DNA of 64,000 nucleotides, taken from Calliopsis andreniformis. Lineage: Eukaryota > Arthropoda > Insecta > Hymenoptera > Andrenidae. The number at the start of each line of letters is the position of its first letter. The first letter of the stretch is position 1. The notes under the pieces were generated by a model. That model saw only the letters and a list, made by a program, of their open reading frames with translations, had not been told where the DNA came from and did no database searches. A program made the position numbers and the translations under genes. Shown in pieces: positions 40,831 through 54,719 of this stretch. The stretch lies in assembly GCF_051401765.1 (NCBI RefSeq), contig NW_027480438.1:1054001-1118000 (forward strand), in the 5' to 3' direction.

Positions 40831-43242
40831 TCAACCCTCAATCTTCAATCCTCAATACTCAATCTTCAATCCTCAATCCTCAATCGTCAATCCTCAATCC
40901 TCAATTCTCAATCCTCAATCCTCAGGCATCAATACTCAATCTACAATATTCAATCCTCAGTCCTTAATCCTCAATCCACAGTCCTCAACCTTCAATACTC
41001 AATACTCAATCTTCAATCCTCAATCCTCAATCCTCAATCCTCAATCCTCAATCCTCAATCCTCAGGCATCAATACTCAATCTTCAATGCTCAATCCTCAA
41101 TCCTCAATCCTCAAACCTCATTCCCCAACCCTCAATCCTCATTCCTCAAACCTCAACCCTCAACCCTCAGTCCTCATACTCAATTCTCAATTCTCAATCC
41201 TCAATCCTCAATCCTCAATCTTCAATCCTCAATAATCAATCTCCAATCCTCAATCCTCAATCCTCGATCCTCAATCCTCAGGTATCAATACTCAACCTTC
41301 AATACTCAACCCTCAATCCTCATTCCTCAATCCTCAATCCTCAAACCTCAATCCTCAATCCTCAATATTCAATCATCAATACTCAATCTTCAATCCGCAA
41401 TCCTCAATCCTCAATCCTCAACCCTCAATCCTCATTCCTCAAACCTCAATCCTCAACTCTCAGTCCTCATACTCAATTCTCAATTCTCAATCCTCAATTC
41501 TCAATCCTCAATCTTCAGTCCTCAATAATCAATCTCCAATTCTAGATCCTCAATCCACAATCTTCAATCCTTAATCCTCAATCTTCAATCCCCAATCCCC
41601 AGTAGTCAATCTTCAATACTCAATCCTCAATCCTCAATCCTCAATCCTCAATCCTCAACCATCAATCCTCATTCCTCAAACCTCCATCCTCAACCCTCAG
41701 TCCTCATCCTCAATTCTCAATTCTCAATCCTCAATCCTCAATCCTCAATCTTCAATCCTCAATAATCAATCTCCGATCCTAGGTCCTCAATCCCCAACCT
41801 TCAATCGTTAATCCTCAATCTTCAATCCTCAATCCCCAGTCATCAATCTTCAATCCTCAATGCTCAATCCTCAATGCTCAATCCTCAATCCTCAATCCTC
41901 AGTCCTCAATCCCCAATCCTTAATCCTCAAACCTCAATCCTCATCCGTCAGTCCTCGTCCTCAATCCTCAAACCTCAATCATCAATCCTCATTATTCAAT
42001 CATCAATACTCAATCTTCAATCCTCAATACTCAATCTTCAACCCTCAATCCTCAATCCTCAATCCTCAATCCTCAATCTTCAACCCTCAACACTCAATCT
42101 TCAATCCTGAATCCTCAATCCTCAATACTCAATCCTCAATCTTCAATCCTCAACACTAATCTTCAATCCTCAATCCTCAATCCTCAATCCTCAATCCACA
42201 TTCTTCAATCCTCAATACCCAATCCTCAATCTTCAATCCTCAATCCTCAATCCTCAATCCTAATCCCTCAATCCTCATTCTTCAATCCTCAATACCCAAT
42301 CCTCAATTTCAATTCTCAATCCTCAATCCTCATTTCTCAATCCTCAATCCTCAACCCTCAGCACTCATCCTCCATCCTCAATCCTCAATCCTCAATACTC
42401 AATCTTCAATCCTCAATCTTCAATCCTCAATTCTCAATCTTCAATCCTCGATCCTCAATCCCCAATCCTCAATATTCAATCATCAATACTCAATCTTCAA
42501 CCCTCAATCTTCAATCCACAATACTCAATCTTCAATCCTCAATCCTCAACCCTCAATCCTCAATCCTCAATCCTCAATCCTCAGTCATCAATCCTCAATC
42601 TTCAATACTCAATCGTCAATCCTTAGTCCTCAATCCTCAATCCTCAATCCTCGTTCCTCAAACCTCAATCCTCAACCCTCAGTCTTCATCCTCAATCCTC
42701 AAACCTCAATCCTCAATCCTCAATCCTCAATCTTCAACCCTGAATCCTCAATCCTCAATACTCAATCCTCCATCTTCAATCCTCAATACTCAATCTTCAA
42801 TCCTCAATCCTCAATCGTCAATCCTCAATCCTCAATTTTCAATCCTCTACACTCAATCTTCAATCCTCAATCCTCAATCCTCAATCCTCATTCCCCATTC
42901 TTCAATCCTCAATACCCAATCCTCAATCTTCAATCCTCAATCCTCAACCCTCAATCCTAATTCCTCAATCCTCATTCTTCAATCCTCAATACCCAATCCT
43001 CAATTTCAATCCTCAATCCTCAATCCTCATTTCTCAATCCTCAATCCTCAACCCTCAGCCCTCATCCTCCATCCACAGTACTCAATCCTCTATCCTCAAT
43101 CTTCAATCCTCAATACTCAATCTTCAATCCTCAATCCTCAATCCTCAATCCTCAATCCTCAATCTTCAATCCTCAATTCTCAATCTTCAATCCTCGATCC
43201 TCAATCCTCAATCCTCAATATTCAATCATCAATACTCAATCT
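40831..43242 (+). repeat. 2.2-2.4 kb tandem HOR, copy B (2,412 bases)
   Basis: The offset to copy C is 2,412 (40,831 to 43,243; 41,087 to 43,499; 41,860 to 44,272). It differs from copy A in its right half: near 42,583 it jumps to cctcagtcatcaatcc, leaving out the aggcatc box, and it then carries a longer tail at 42,840-43,140 that copy A lacks. Confidence 0.85.
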
Positions 43243-45120
43243 TCAACCCTCAATCTTCAATCCTCAATACTCAATCTTCAATCCTCAATCCTCAATCGTC
43301 AATCCTCAATCCTCAATTCTCAATCCTCAATCCTCAGGCATCAATACTCAATCTACAATATTCAATCCTCAGTCCTTAATCCTCAATCCACAGTCCTCAA
43401 CCTTCAATACTCAATACTCAATCTTCAATCCTCAATCCTCAATCCTCAATCCTCAATCCTCAATCCTCAATCCTCAGGCATCAATACTCAATCTTCAATG
43501 CTCAATCCTCAATCCTCAATCCTCAAACCTGATTCCCCAACCCTCAATCCTCATTCCTCAAACCTCAACCCTCAACCCTCAGTCCTCATACTCAATTCTC
43601 AATTCTCAATCCTCAATCCTCAATCCTCAATCTTCAATCCTCAATAATCAATCTCCAATCCTCAATCCTCAATTCTCGATCCTCAATCCTCAGGTATCAA
43701 TACTCAACCTTCAATACTCAACACTCAATCCTCATTCCTCAATCCTCAATCCTCAAACCTCAATCCTCAATCCTCAATATTCAATCATCAATACTCAATC
43801 TTCAATCCGCAATCCTCAATCCTCAATCCTCAACCCTCAATCCTCATTCCTCAAACCTCAATCCTCAACTATCAGTCCTCATACTCAATTCTCAATTCTC
43901 AATCCTCAATTCTCAATCCTCAATCTTCAGTCCTCAATAATCAATCTCCAATTCTAGATCCTCAATCCACAATCTTCAATCCTTAATCCTCAATCTTCAA
44001 TCCCCAATCCCCAGTAGTCAATCTTCAATACTCAATCCTCAATCCTCAATCCTCAATCCTCAATCCTCAACCATCAATCCTCATTCCTCAAACCTCCATC
44101 CTCAACCCTCAGTCCTCATCCTCAATTCTCAATTCTCAATCCTCAATCCTCAATCCTCAATCTTCAATCCTCAATAATCAATCTCCGATCCTAGGTCCTC
44201 AATCCCCAACCTTCAATCGTTAATCCTCAATCTTCAATCCTCAATCCCCAGTCATCAATCTTCAATCCTCAATGCTCAATCCTCAATGCTCAATCCTCAA
44301 TCCTCAATCCTCAGTCCTCAATCCCCAATCCTTAATCCTCAAACCTCAATCCTCATCCGTCAGTCCTCGTCCTCAATCCTCAAACCTCAATCATCAATCC
44401 TCATTATTCAATCATCAATACTCAATCTTCAATCCTCAATACTCAATCTTCAATCCTCAATCCTCAATCCTCAATCCTCAATCCTCAATCTTCAACCCTC
44501 AACACTCAATCTTCAATCCTGAATCCTCAATCCTCAATACTCAATCCTCAATCTTCAATCCTCAACACTAATCTTCAATCCTCAATCCTCAATCCTCAAT
44601 CCTCAATCCACATTCTTCAATCCTCAATACCCAATCCTCAATCTTCAATCCTCAATCCTCAATCCTCAATCCTAATCCCTCAATCCTCATTCTTCAATCC
44701 TCAATACCCAATCCTCAATTTCAATTCTCAATCCTCAATCCTCATTTCTCAATCCTCAATCCTCAACCCTCAGCACTCATCCTCCATCCTCAATCCTCAA
44801 TCCTCAATACTCAATCTTCAATCCTCAATCTTCAATCCTCAATTCTCAATCTTCAATCCACGATCCTCAATCCTCAATCCTCAATATTCAATCATCAATA
44901 CTCAATCTTCAACCCTCAATCTTCAATCCACAATACTCAATCTTCAATCCTCAATCCTCAACCCTCAATCCTCAATCCTCAATCCTCAATCCTCAGGCAT
45001 CAATACTCAATCTACAATATTCAATCCTCAGTCCTTAATCCTCAATCCACAATCCTCAACCTTCAATACTCAATACTCAATCTTCAATCCACAATCCTCA
45101 ATCCTCAATCCTCTATCCTC
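43243..45120 (+). repeat. 2.2-2.4 kb tandem HOR, copy C
   Basis: Third copy, starting at tcaaccctcaatcttc like A and B. The frames at 44,272 and 44,286 have the same translations as those at 39,670 and 39,684. From about 44,590 it also follows the 8.7 kb region at a constant offset of 35,901. Near 45,120 it departs from copy A by keeping a fuller caatgctcaatcttcaatca segment. Confidence 0.8.
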
Positions 45121-46072
45121 ATTCCTCAATCCTCAATATTCAATCCTCAATGCTCAATCTTCAATCATGAATCCTCAATCCTCAATTCTCAGTCGTCAAT
45201 CCTCAGTCATCAATCCTCAATCTTCAATACTCAATCGTCAATCCTTAGTCCTCAATCCTCAATCCTCAATCCTCGTTCCTCAAACCTCAATCCTCAACCC
45301 TCAGTCTTCATCCTCAATCCTCAAACCTCAATCCTCAATCCTCAATATTCAATCATCAATACTCAATCTTCAATCCTCAATCCTCAAACCTCAATCCTCA
45401 ATCCTCATTCTTCAATCCTAAATACCCAATCCTCAATCTTCAATCCTCAATCCTCAATCCTCAATTCTCAATCCTCAATCCTTCGTCCCCAGACCTCAAA
45501 CATCAATATTCAACCCTTAGTCCTCGTCCACAATCCACAACCCTCAATCCGCAGTCATCAATATTCAATCATCAATATTCAATCTTCAATCCTCAATCCT
45601 CAATCCTCAATCCTCAATCCTCAATCCTCAATCCTCATTCTTCAATCCTCAATACCCAATCCTCAATTTCAATCCCCAATCCTCAATCCTCATTTCTCAA
45701 TCCTCAATCCTCAACCCTCAGCCCTCATACTCCATCCTCAGTACTCAATCCTCTATCCTCAATCTTCAATCCTCATTCCTCAATCCTCAATCCTCAATCC
45801 TCAATCTTCAATCCTCAATACTCAATATGCAATCCTCAATCCTTAAACCTCAATGCTCAATCCTCATTCCTCAATCCTCAATACCCAATCCTCAATCCTC
45901 AATCCTCAATCCTCAATCCTCAATCCTCAATCTTCAACCCTGAATCCTCAATCCTCAATACTCAATCCTCAATCTTCAATCCTCAATACTCAATCTTCAA
46001 TCCTCAGTCCTCAATCCTCAATCCTCAATCCTCAATATTCAATCATCAATACTCAATCTTCAATCCTCAATC
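44590..46072 (+). repeat. Displaced copy of 8,690-10,171
   Basis: The offset to the 8.7-10.2 kb region is 35,901 at every point checked: 8,708 to 44,609, 9,094 to 44,995, 9,520 to 45,421, 9,581 to 45,482 and 9,941 to 45,842. About 1.5 kb therefore has no net insertion or deletion. Private differences include ttcgtcccc for ttagtcccc at 45,482 and ctcaatatgc for ctcaatctgc near 45,831. The match fades near 46,072. Confidence 0.85.
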
Positions 46073-47012
46073 CTCAATCCTCAATTCTCAATCCTCAATC
46101 CTCAATCCTCTATCCTCAATCATCAATCCTCAATCCTCAATCCTCAATCCACAATCCTCAACCTTCTATACTCAATAATCAATCTCCAATCCTAGATCGT
46201 CAATCCTCAATCCTCAATCCTCAATCATAAACCCTGAATCCTCAATCCTCAATACTCAATACTCATTCTTCAATCCTCAATACTCAATCTTCAATCCTCA
46301 ATCCTCAATCCTCAATCCTCAGTCCTCAATCTTCAACCCTCAACACTCAACCTTCAATCCTCAATCCTCAATCCTCAATCCTCAATCCTCAATATTCAAT
46401 CCTCATCACTAATCTTCAATCCTCAATCCTCAATCCTCAATCCTCAATCCTCAATCCTCAATCCTCAATCCTCAATCCTCAATCCTCAATCTTCAATCCT
46501 CAATTCTCAATCTTCAATCCTCGATCCTCAATCATCAATCCTCAATCCTCAATCCTCAGGCATCAATACTCAATCTTCAATGCTCAATCCTCAATACTCA
46601 ATCCTCAATCCTCATTCCCCAACCCGCAATGGTCATTCCTCAAAGCTCAATCCTCAACCCTCAGTCCTCATACTCAATTCTCAATTCTTAATCCTCAATC
46701 CTCAATCCTCAATCTTCAATCCTCAATAATCAATCTCCAATCCTCAATACTCTATCCTCGATCCTCAATCCTCAGGCATCCATACTCAATCTTCAATACT
46801 CAATCCTCAATCCTCAATCCTCAATCCTCAATCCTCAAACCTCAATCCTCAATCCTGAATATTCAATCATCAATACTCAATCTTCAATCCTCAATCCTCA
46901 ATCCTCAATCCTCAATACTCAATCCTCAATCCTCAATCCTCAATCCTCGATCCTCAATCCTCAATCCTCAATCCTAAATCCTCAATTCTCAATCCTCAAT
47001 CCTCAGTCCTCA

Positions 47013-47050
47013 GTCGTCGAATCTCAATCCCCGACGCTTAGCACTCATCC
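47013..47050 (+). repeat. Lone B mark
   Basis: After this mark the sequence goes to ctcaaccatcaatcctc rather than to the usual aaacctaaatcc flank, so the right side has been exchanged. Confidence 0.85.
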
Positions 47051-48445
47051 TCAATCCTCAGTCCTCAATCCTCAATCCTCAACCATCAATCCTCATTCCT
47101 CAAACCTCAATCCTCAACCCTCAGTCCTCATCCTCAATTCTCAATTCTCAATCCTCAATCCTCAATCCTCAATCTTCAATCCTCAATAATCAATCTCCGA
47201 TCCTAGGTCCTCAATCCCCAACCTTCAATCGTTAATCCTCAATCTTCAATCCTCAAACCCCAGTCATCAATCTTCAATCCTCAATGCTCAATCCTCAATT
47301 CTCAATCCTCAATCCTCAATCCTCAGTCCTCAATCCCCAATCCTTAATCCTCAAACCTCAATCCTCAACCGTCAGTCCTCGTCCTCAATCCTCAAACCTC
47401 AATCATCAATCCTCAATATTCAATCATCAATACTCAATCTTCAATCCTCAATACTCAATCTTCAATCCTCAATCCTCAATCCTCAATCCTCAATCCTCAA
47501 TCTTCAACCCTCAACACTCAATCTTCAATCCTGAATCCTCAATCCTCAATACTCAATCCTCAATCTTCAATCCTCAACACTAATCTTCAATCCTCAATCC
47601 TCAATCCTCAATCCTCAATCCACATTCTTCAATCCTCAATACCCAATCCTCAATCTTCAATCCTCAATCCTCAATCCTCAATCCTAATCCCTCAATCCTC
47701 ATTCTTCAATCCTCAATACCCAATCCTCAATCTTCGATCCTCAATCCTCAATCCTCAATCCCAATTCCTCAATCCTCATTCTTCAATCCTCAATACCCAA
47801 ATTCTCAATTTCAATCCTCAATCCTCAATCCTCATTTCTCAATCCTTAATCCTCAACCCTCAGCCCTCATCCTCCATCCACAGTACTCAATCCTCTATCC
47901 TCAATCTTCAATCCTCAATACCCAATCTTCAATCCTCATTCCTCAATCCTCAATCCTCAATCCTCAATCTTCAATCCTCAACACTCAATCTGCAACCCTC
48001 AATCCTCAAACCTCAATCCTCAATCCTCATTCCTCAATCCTCAATACCCAATCCTCAATCCTCAGTACTCAATCCTCAATCCTCAATCCTCAATCTTCAA
48101 CACTGAATCCTCAATCCTCAATACTCAATCCTCAATCTTCAAACCTCAATACTCAATCTTCAATCCTCAATCCTCAATCCTCAATCCTCAATATTCAATC
48201 ATCAATACTCAATCTTCAATCCTCATTTCTCAATCCCCAATTCTCAATCCTCAATCCTCAATCCTCAATCCTCAGTCCTCATACTCAATTCTCAATTCTC
48301 AATCCTCAATCATCAATCCTCAATCTTCAATCCTCAATAATCAATCTCCAATCCTCAATCCTCAATCCTCGATCCTCAATCCTCAGGCATCAATACTCAA
48401 TCTTCAATACTCAATCCTCAATCCTCAATCCTCAATCCTCAATCT

Positions 48446-48548
48446 TCAATCCTCAATCCTCAATCCTCAATCCTCAATCCTCAATCCTCAATCCTCAATC
48501 CTCAATCCTCAATCCTCAATCCTCAATCCTCAATCCTCAATCCTCAAT
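48446..48548 (+). repeat. Pure TCAATCC run, 103 bases
   Basis: About 14.7 perfect units with the same borders, followed by a lone B mark. Confidence 0.9.
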
Positions 48549-48574
48549 TCTCAATCCTCAATCATCAGTCCTCA

Positions 48575-48612
48575 GTCGTCGAATCTCAATCCCCGACGCT
48601 TAGCACTCATCC
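48575..48612 (+). repeat. Lone B mark
   Basis: Preceded by a 103-base pure run and the variant aatcatcagtcc. The flank after it is ctctgccgtc. Confidence 0.87.
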
Positions 48613-49380
48613 TCAATCCTCAGTCCTCAATCCTCAATCCTCAAACCTAAATCCTCTGCCGTCAGTCCTCGTCCTCAATCCTCAAACCTCAATCCTCAAT
48701 CCTCAATATTCAATCATCAATACTCGATCTTCAATCCTCAATCCTCAATCCTCAATCCTCAATCCTCAATCCTCAATCCTCAATCCTCAATATTCAATCA
48801 TCAATACTCAATCTTCAACCCTCAATCTTCAATCCTCAATACTCAATCTTCAATCCTCAATCCTCAATCCTCAATCCTCAATCCTCAATCCTCAGGCATC
48901 AATACTCAATCTACAATATTCAATCCTCAATCCTTAATCCTCAATCCACAATCCTCAACCTTCAATACTCAATACTCAATCTTCAATCCTGAATCCTCAA
49001 TCCTCAATCCTCAATCCTCAATCCTCAATCCGCAATATTCAGTCCTCAATACTCAATCTTCAATCATCAATCCTCAATCCTCAATTCTCAGTCGTCAATC
49101 CTCAGTCATCAATCCTCAATCTTCAATACTCAATCGTCAATCCTTAGTCCTCAATCCTCAATCCTCAATACTCGTTCCTCAAACCTCAATCCTCAACCCT
49201 CAGTCTTCATCCTCAATCCTCAAACCTCAATACTCAATCCTCAATATTCAATCATCAATACTCAATCTTCAATCCCCAATCCTCAAACCTCAATCCTCAA
49301 TCCTCATTCTTCAATCCTAAATACCCAATCCTTAATCTGCAATCCTCAATCCTCAATCCTCAATTCTCAATCCTCAATCC

Positions 49381-50264
49381 TTAATCCTCAGACCTCAAAC
49401 ATCAATATTCAACCCTCAGTCCTCGTCCTCAATCCACAACACTCAATCCTCAGTCCTCAATATTCAATCATAAATATTCAATCTTCAATCCTCAATCCTC
49501 AATCCTCAATCCTCAATCCTCAATCCTCAATATTCAACCCTGAATCCTCAATCCTCAATACTCAATCCTCAATCTTCAATGCTCAATACTCAATCTTCAA
49601 TCCTCAATCCTCAATCGCCGATCCTCAATCCTCAATTTTCAATCCTCAACACTCAATCTTCAATCCTCAATCCTCAATCCTCAATCCTCAATCCTCATTC
49701 TTCAATCCTCAATACCCAATCCTCAATCTTCAATCCTCAATCCTCAATCCTCAATCCTAATTCCTCAATCCGCATTCTTCAATCCTAAATACCCAATCCT
49801 CAATTTCAGTCCTCAATCCTCAATCCTCATTTCTCAATCCTCAATCCTCAACCCTCAGCCCTCATCCTCCATCCTCAGTACTCAATCCTCTATCCTCAAT
49901 CTTCAATCCTCAATACTCAATCTTCAATCCTCATTCCTCAATCCTCAATCCTCAATCTTCAATCCTCAAACATCTATCCTCAATTCTCAATCCTCAATCC
50001 TCAGTCCTCAGTCGTCGAACATCAATCCCCGACCCTTAGCACTCATCCTCAATCCTCATCCCTCAATCCACAATCCTCAACCTTCAATACTCAATAATCA
50101 ATCTCCAATCCTAGATCCTCAATCCTCAATCCTCAATCCTCATTCCTCAATCCTCAATACCCAATCCTCAATCTTCAATCCTCAAACATCAATCCTCAAT
50201 TCTCAATCCTCACTCCTCAGTCCTCAGTCGTCGAATCTCAATCCCCGACGCTTAGCCCGCATCC
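49381..50264 (+). repeat. A-C-B module 6
   Basis: A (ttaatcctcagacctc form) at 49,381, C at 50,011, B at 50,227: spacings 630 and 216. B has the variant agcccgcatcc, shared only with module 7. Confidence 0.88.
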
Positions 50265-51328
50265 TCAATCCTCAGTCCTCAATCCTCAATCCTCAAACCT
50301 AAATCCTCTACCGTCAGTCCTCGTCCTCAATCCTCAAACCTCAATCCCCAATCCTCAATATTCAATCAGCAATACTCAATCTTCAATGCTCAATCCTCAA
50401 TCCTCAATTCTCAATCCTCAATCCTCAATCCTCTATCCTCAATCCTCAATCCTCAATCCTCAATCCTCAATCCACAATCCTCAACCTTCTATACTCAATA
50501 ATCAATCTCCAATCCTAGATCGTCAATCCTCCATCCTCAATCCTCAATCATAAACCCTGAATCCTCAATCCTCAATACTCAATACTCATTCTTCAATCCT
50601 CAATACTCAATCTTCAATCCTCAATCCTCAATCCTCAATCCTCAGTCCTCAATCTTCAACCCTCAACACTCAACCTTCAATCCTCAATCCTCAATCCTCA
50701 ATCCTCAATCCTCAATATTCAATCCTCATCACTAATCTTCAATCCTCAATCCTCAATCCTCAATCCTCAATCCTCAATCCTCAATCCTCAATCCTCAATC
50801 CTCAATCTTCAATCCTCAATTCTCAATCTTCAATCCTCGATCCTCAATCATCAATCCTCAATCCTCAATCCTCAGGCATCAATACTCAATCTTCAATGCT
50901 CAATCCTCAATCCTCAATCCTCAATCCTCATTCCCCAACCCTCAATGGTCATTCCTCAAAGCTCAATCCTCAACCCTCAGTCCTCATACTCAATTCTCAA
51001 TTCTTAATCCTCAATCCTCAATACTCAATCTTCAATCCTCAATAATCAATCTCCAATCCTCAATACTCTATCCTCGATCCTCAATCCTCAGGCATCCATA
51101 CTCAATCTTCAATACTCAATCCTCAATCCTCAATCCTCAATCCTCAACCCTCAAACCTCAATCCTCAATCCTGAATATTCAATCATCAATACTCAATCTT
51201 CAATCCTCAATCCTCAATCCTCAATCCTCAATACTCAATCCTCAATCCTCAATCCTCAATCCTCGATCCTCAATCCTCAATCCTCAATCCTCAATCCTCA
51301 ATTCTCAATCCTCAATCCTCAGTCCTCA

Positions 51329-51366
51329 GTCGTCGAATCTCAATCCCCGACGCTTAGCACTCATCC
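51329..51366 (+). repeat. Lone B mark
   Basis: Copy of the mark at 47,013, 4,316 bases on, with the same exchanged right flank. Confidence 0.85.
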
Positions 51367-52506
51367 TCAATCCTCAGTCCTCAATCCTCAATCCTCAACC
51401 ATCAATCCTCATTCCTCAAACCTCAATCCTCAACCCTCAGTCCTCATCCTCAATTCTCAATTCTCAATCCTCAATCCTCAATCCTCAATCTTCAATCCTC
51501 AATAATCAATCTCCGATCCTAGGTCCTCAATCCCCAACCTTCAATCGTTAATCCTCAATCTTCAATCCTCAATCCCCAGTCATCAATCTTCAATCCTCAA
51601 TGCTCAATCCTCAATTCTCAATCCTCAATCCTCAATCCTCAGTCCTCAATCCCCAATCCTTAATCCTCAAACCTCAATCCTCAACCGTCAGTCCTCGTCC
51701 TCAATCCTCAAACCTCAATCATCAATCCTCAATATTCAATCATCAATACTCAATCTTCAATCCTCAATACTCAATCTTCAATCCTCAATCCTCAATCCTC
51801 AATCCTCAATCCTCAATCTTCAACCCTCAACACTCAATCTTCAATCCTGAATCCTCAATCCTCAATACTCAATCCTCAATCTTCAATCCTCAACACTAAT
51901 CTTCAATCCTCAATCCTCAATCCTCAATCCTCAATCCACATTCTTCAATCCTCAATACCCAATCCTCAATCTTCAATCCTCAATCCTCAATCCTCAATCC
52001 TAATCCCTCAATCCTCATTCTTCAATCCTCAATACCCAATCCTCAATCTTCGATCCTCAATCCTCAATCCTCAATCCCAATTCCTCAATCCTCATTCTTC
52101 AATCCTCAATACCCAAATTCTCAATTTCAATCCTCAATCCTCAATCCTCATTTCTCAATCCTTAATCCTCAACCCTCAGCCCTCATCCTCCATCCTCAGT
52201 ACTCAATCCTCTATCCTCAATCTTCAATCCTCAATACCCAATCTTCAATCCTCATTCCTCAATCCTCAATCCTCAATCCTCAATCTTCAATCCTCAACAC
52301 TCAATCTGCAACCCTCAATCCTCAAACCTCAATCCTCAATCCTCATTCCTCAATCCTCAATACCCAATCCTCAATCCTCAGTACTCAATCCTCAATCCTC
52401 AATCCTCAATCTTCAACACTGAATCCTCAATCCTCAATACTCAATCCTCAATCTTCAATCCTCAATACTCAATCTTCAATCCTCAATCCTCAATCCTCAA
52501 TCCTCA

Positions 52507-52784
52507 ATATTCAATCATCAATACTCAATCTTCAATCCTCATTTCTCAATCCCCAATTCTCAATCCTCAATCCTCAATCCTCAATCCTCAGTCCTCATAC
52601 TCAATTCTCAATTCTCAATCCTCAATCCTCAATCCTCAATCCTCAATATTCAATCATCAATACTCAATCTTCAATCCTCATTTCTCAATCCCCAATTCTC
52701 AATCCTCAATCCTCAATCCTCAATCCTCAGTCCTCATACTCAATTCTCAATTCTCAATCCTCAATCATCAATCCTCAATCTTCA
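52507..52784 (+). repeat. 139-base tandem duplication
   Basis: Two adjacent copies, 52,507-52,645 and 52,646-52,784, each begin atattcaatcatcaatactc and run through catttctcaatccccaattc and a catact 6-base unit. The length is 19 units of 7 plus one of 6. The first copy has cctc where the second has catc near its end. The matching place in the earlier tandem copy (about 48,191) has a single copy, so this duplication is younger than the 4.3 kb one. Confidence 0.88.
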
Positions 52785-52900
52785 ATCCTCAATAATCAAT
52801 CTCCAATCCTCAATCCTCAATCCTCGATCCTCAATCCTCAGGCATCAATACTCAATCTTCAATACTCAATCCTCAATCCTCAATCCTCAATCCTCAATCT

Positions 52901-53003
52901 TCAATCCTCAATCCTCAATCCTCAATCCTCAATCCTCAATCCTCAATCCTCAATCCTCAATCCTCAATCCTCAATCCTCAATCCTCAATCCTCAATCCTC
53001 AAT
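52901..53003 (+). repeat. Pure TCAATCC run, 103 bases
   Basis: About 14.7 perfect units, the same length as the run at 48,446 in the other copy of the tandem pair. Confidence 0.9.
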
Positions 53004-53029
53004 TCTCAATCCTCAATCATCAGTCCTCA

Positions 53030-53067
53030 GTCGTCGAATCTCAATCCCCGACGCTTAGCACTCATCC
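53030..53067 (+). repeat. Lone B mark
   Basis: Copy of the mark at 48,575, 4,455 bases on, with the same aatcatcagtcc variant and a pure run before it. Confidence 0.87.
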
Positions 53068-53835
53068 TCAATCCTCAGTCCTCAATCCTCAATCCTCAAA
53101 CCTAAATCCTCTGCCGTCAGTCCTCGTCCTCAATCCTCAAACCTCAATCCTCAATCCTCAATATTCAATCATCAATACTCGATCTTCAATCCTCAATCCT
53201 CAATCCTCAATCCTCAATCCTCAATCCTCAATCCTCAATCCTCAATATTCAATCATCAATACTCAATCTTCAACCCTCAATCTTCAATCCTCAATACTCA
53301 ATCTTCAATCCTCAATCCTCAATCCTCAATCCTCAATCCTCAATCCTCAGGCATCAATACTCAATCTACAATATTCAATCCTCAATCCTTAATCCTCAAT
53401 CCACAATCCTCAACCTTCAATACTCAATACTCAATCTTCAATCCTGAATCCTCAATCCTCAATCCTCAATCCTCAATCCTCAATCCGCAATATTCAGTCC
53501 TCAATACTCAATCTTCAATCATCAATCCTCAATCCTCAATTCTCAGTCGTCAATCCTCAGTCATCAATCCTCAATCTTCAATACTCAATCGTCAATCCTT
53601 AGTCCTCAATCCTCAATCCTCAATACTCGTTCCTCAAACCTCAATCCTCAACCCTCAGTCTTCATCCTCAATCCTCAAACCTCAATACTCAATCCTCAAT
53701 ATTCAATCATCAATACTCAATCTTCAATCCCCAATCCTCAAACCTCAATCCTCAATCCTCATTCTTCAATCCTAAATACCCAATCCTTAATCTGCAATCC
53801 TCAATCCTCAATCCTCAATTCTCAATCCTCAATCC

Positions 53836-54719
53836 TTAATCCTCAGACCTCAAACATCAATATTCAACCCTCAGTCCTCGTCCTCAATCCACAACACTCA
53901 ATCCTCAGTCCTCAATATTCAATCATAAATATTCAATCTTCAATCCTCAATCCTCAATCCTCAATCCTCAATCCTCAATCCTCAACATTCAACCCTGAAT
54001 CCTCAATCCTCAATACTCAATCCTCAATCTTCAATGCTCAATACTCAATCTTCAATCCTCAATCCTCAATCGCCGATCCTCAATCCTCAATTTTCAATCC
54101 TCAACACTCAATCTTCAATCCTCAATCCTCAATCCTCAATCCTCAATCCTCATTCTTCAATCCTCAATACCCAATCCTCAATCTTCAATCCTCAATCCTC
54201 AATCCTCAATCCTAATTCCTCAATCCGCATTCTTCAATCCTAAATACCCAATCCTCAATTTCAGTCCTCAATCCTCAATCCTCATTTCTCAATCCTCAAT
54301 CCTCAACCCTCAGCCCTCATCCTCCATCCTCAGTACTCAATCCTCTATCCTCAATCTTCAATCCTCAATACTCAATCTTCAATCCTCATTCCTCAATCCT
54401 CAATCCTCAATCTTCAATCCTCAAACATCTATCCTCAATTCTCAATCCTCAATCCTCAGTCCTCAGTCGTCGAACATCAATCCCCGACCCTTAGCACTCA
54501 TCCTCAATCCTCATCCCTCAATCCACAATCCTCAACCTTCAATACTCAATAATCAATCTCCAATCCTAGATCCTCAATCCTCAATCCTCAATCCTCATTC
54601 CTCAATCCTCAATACCCAATCCTCAATCTTCAATCCTCAAACATCAATCCTCAATTCTCAATCCTCACTCCTCAGTCCTCAGTCGTCGAATCTCAATCCC
54701 CGACGCTTAGCCCGCATCC
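53836..54719 (+). repeat. A-C-B module 7
   Basis: A at 53,836, C at 54,466, B at 54,682: spacings 630 and 216. It shares agcccgcatcc and cgccgatcc with module 6, consistent with their place in the 4.3 kb tandem pair. Confidence 0.88.

Larger units (their letters stand above)
46051..50390 (+). repeat. 4.3 kb tandem HOR, copy 1
   Basis: The next copy lies 4,323 bases on at 46,051-46,161, 4,316 on from about 47,284, and 4,455 on from about 48,250 to the end. Marks inside are lone B at 47,013 and 48,575, A at 49,381, C at 50,011 and B at 50,227. Both copies share an unusual 8-base unit at cccaaattctc (47,796 here). Confidence 0.85.
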
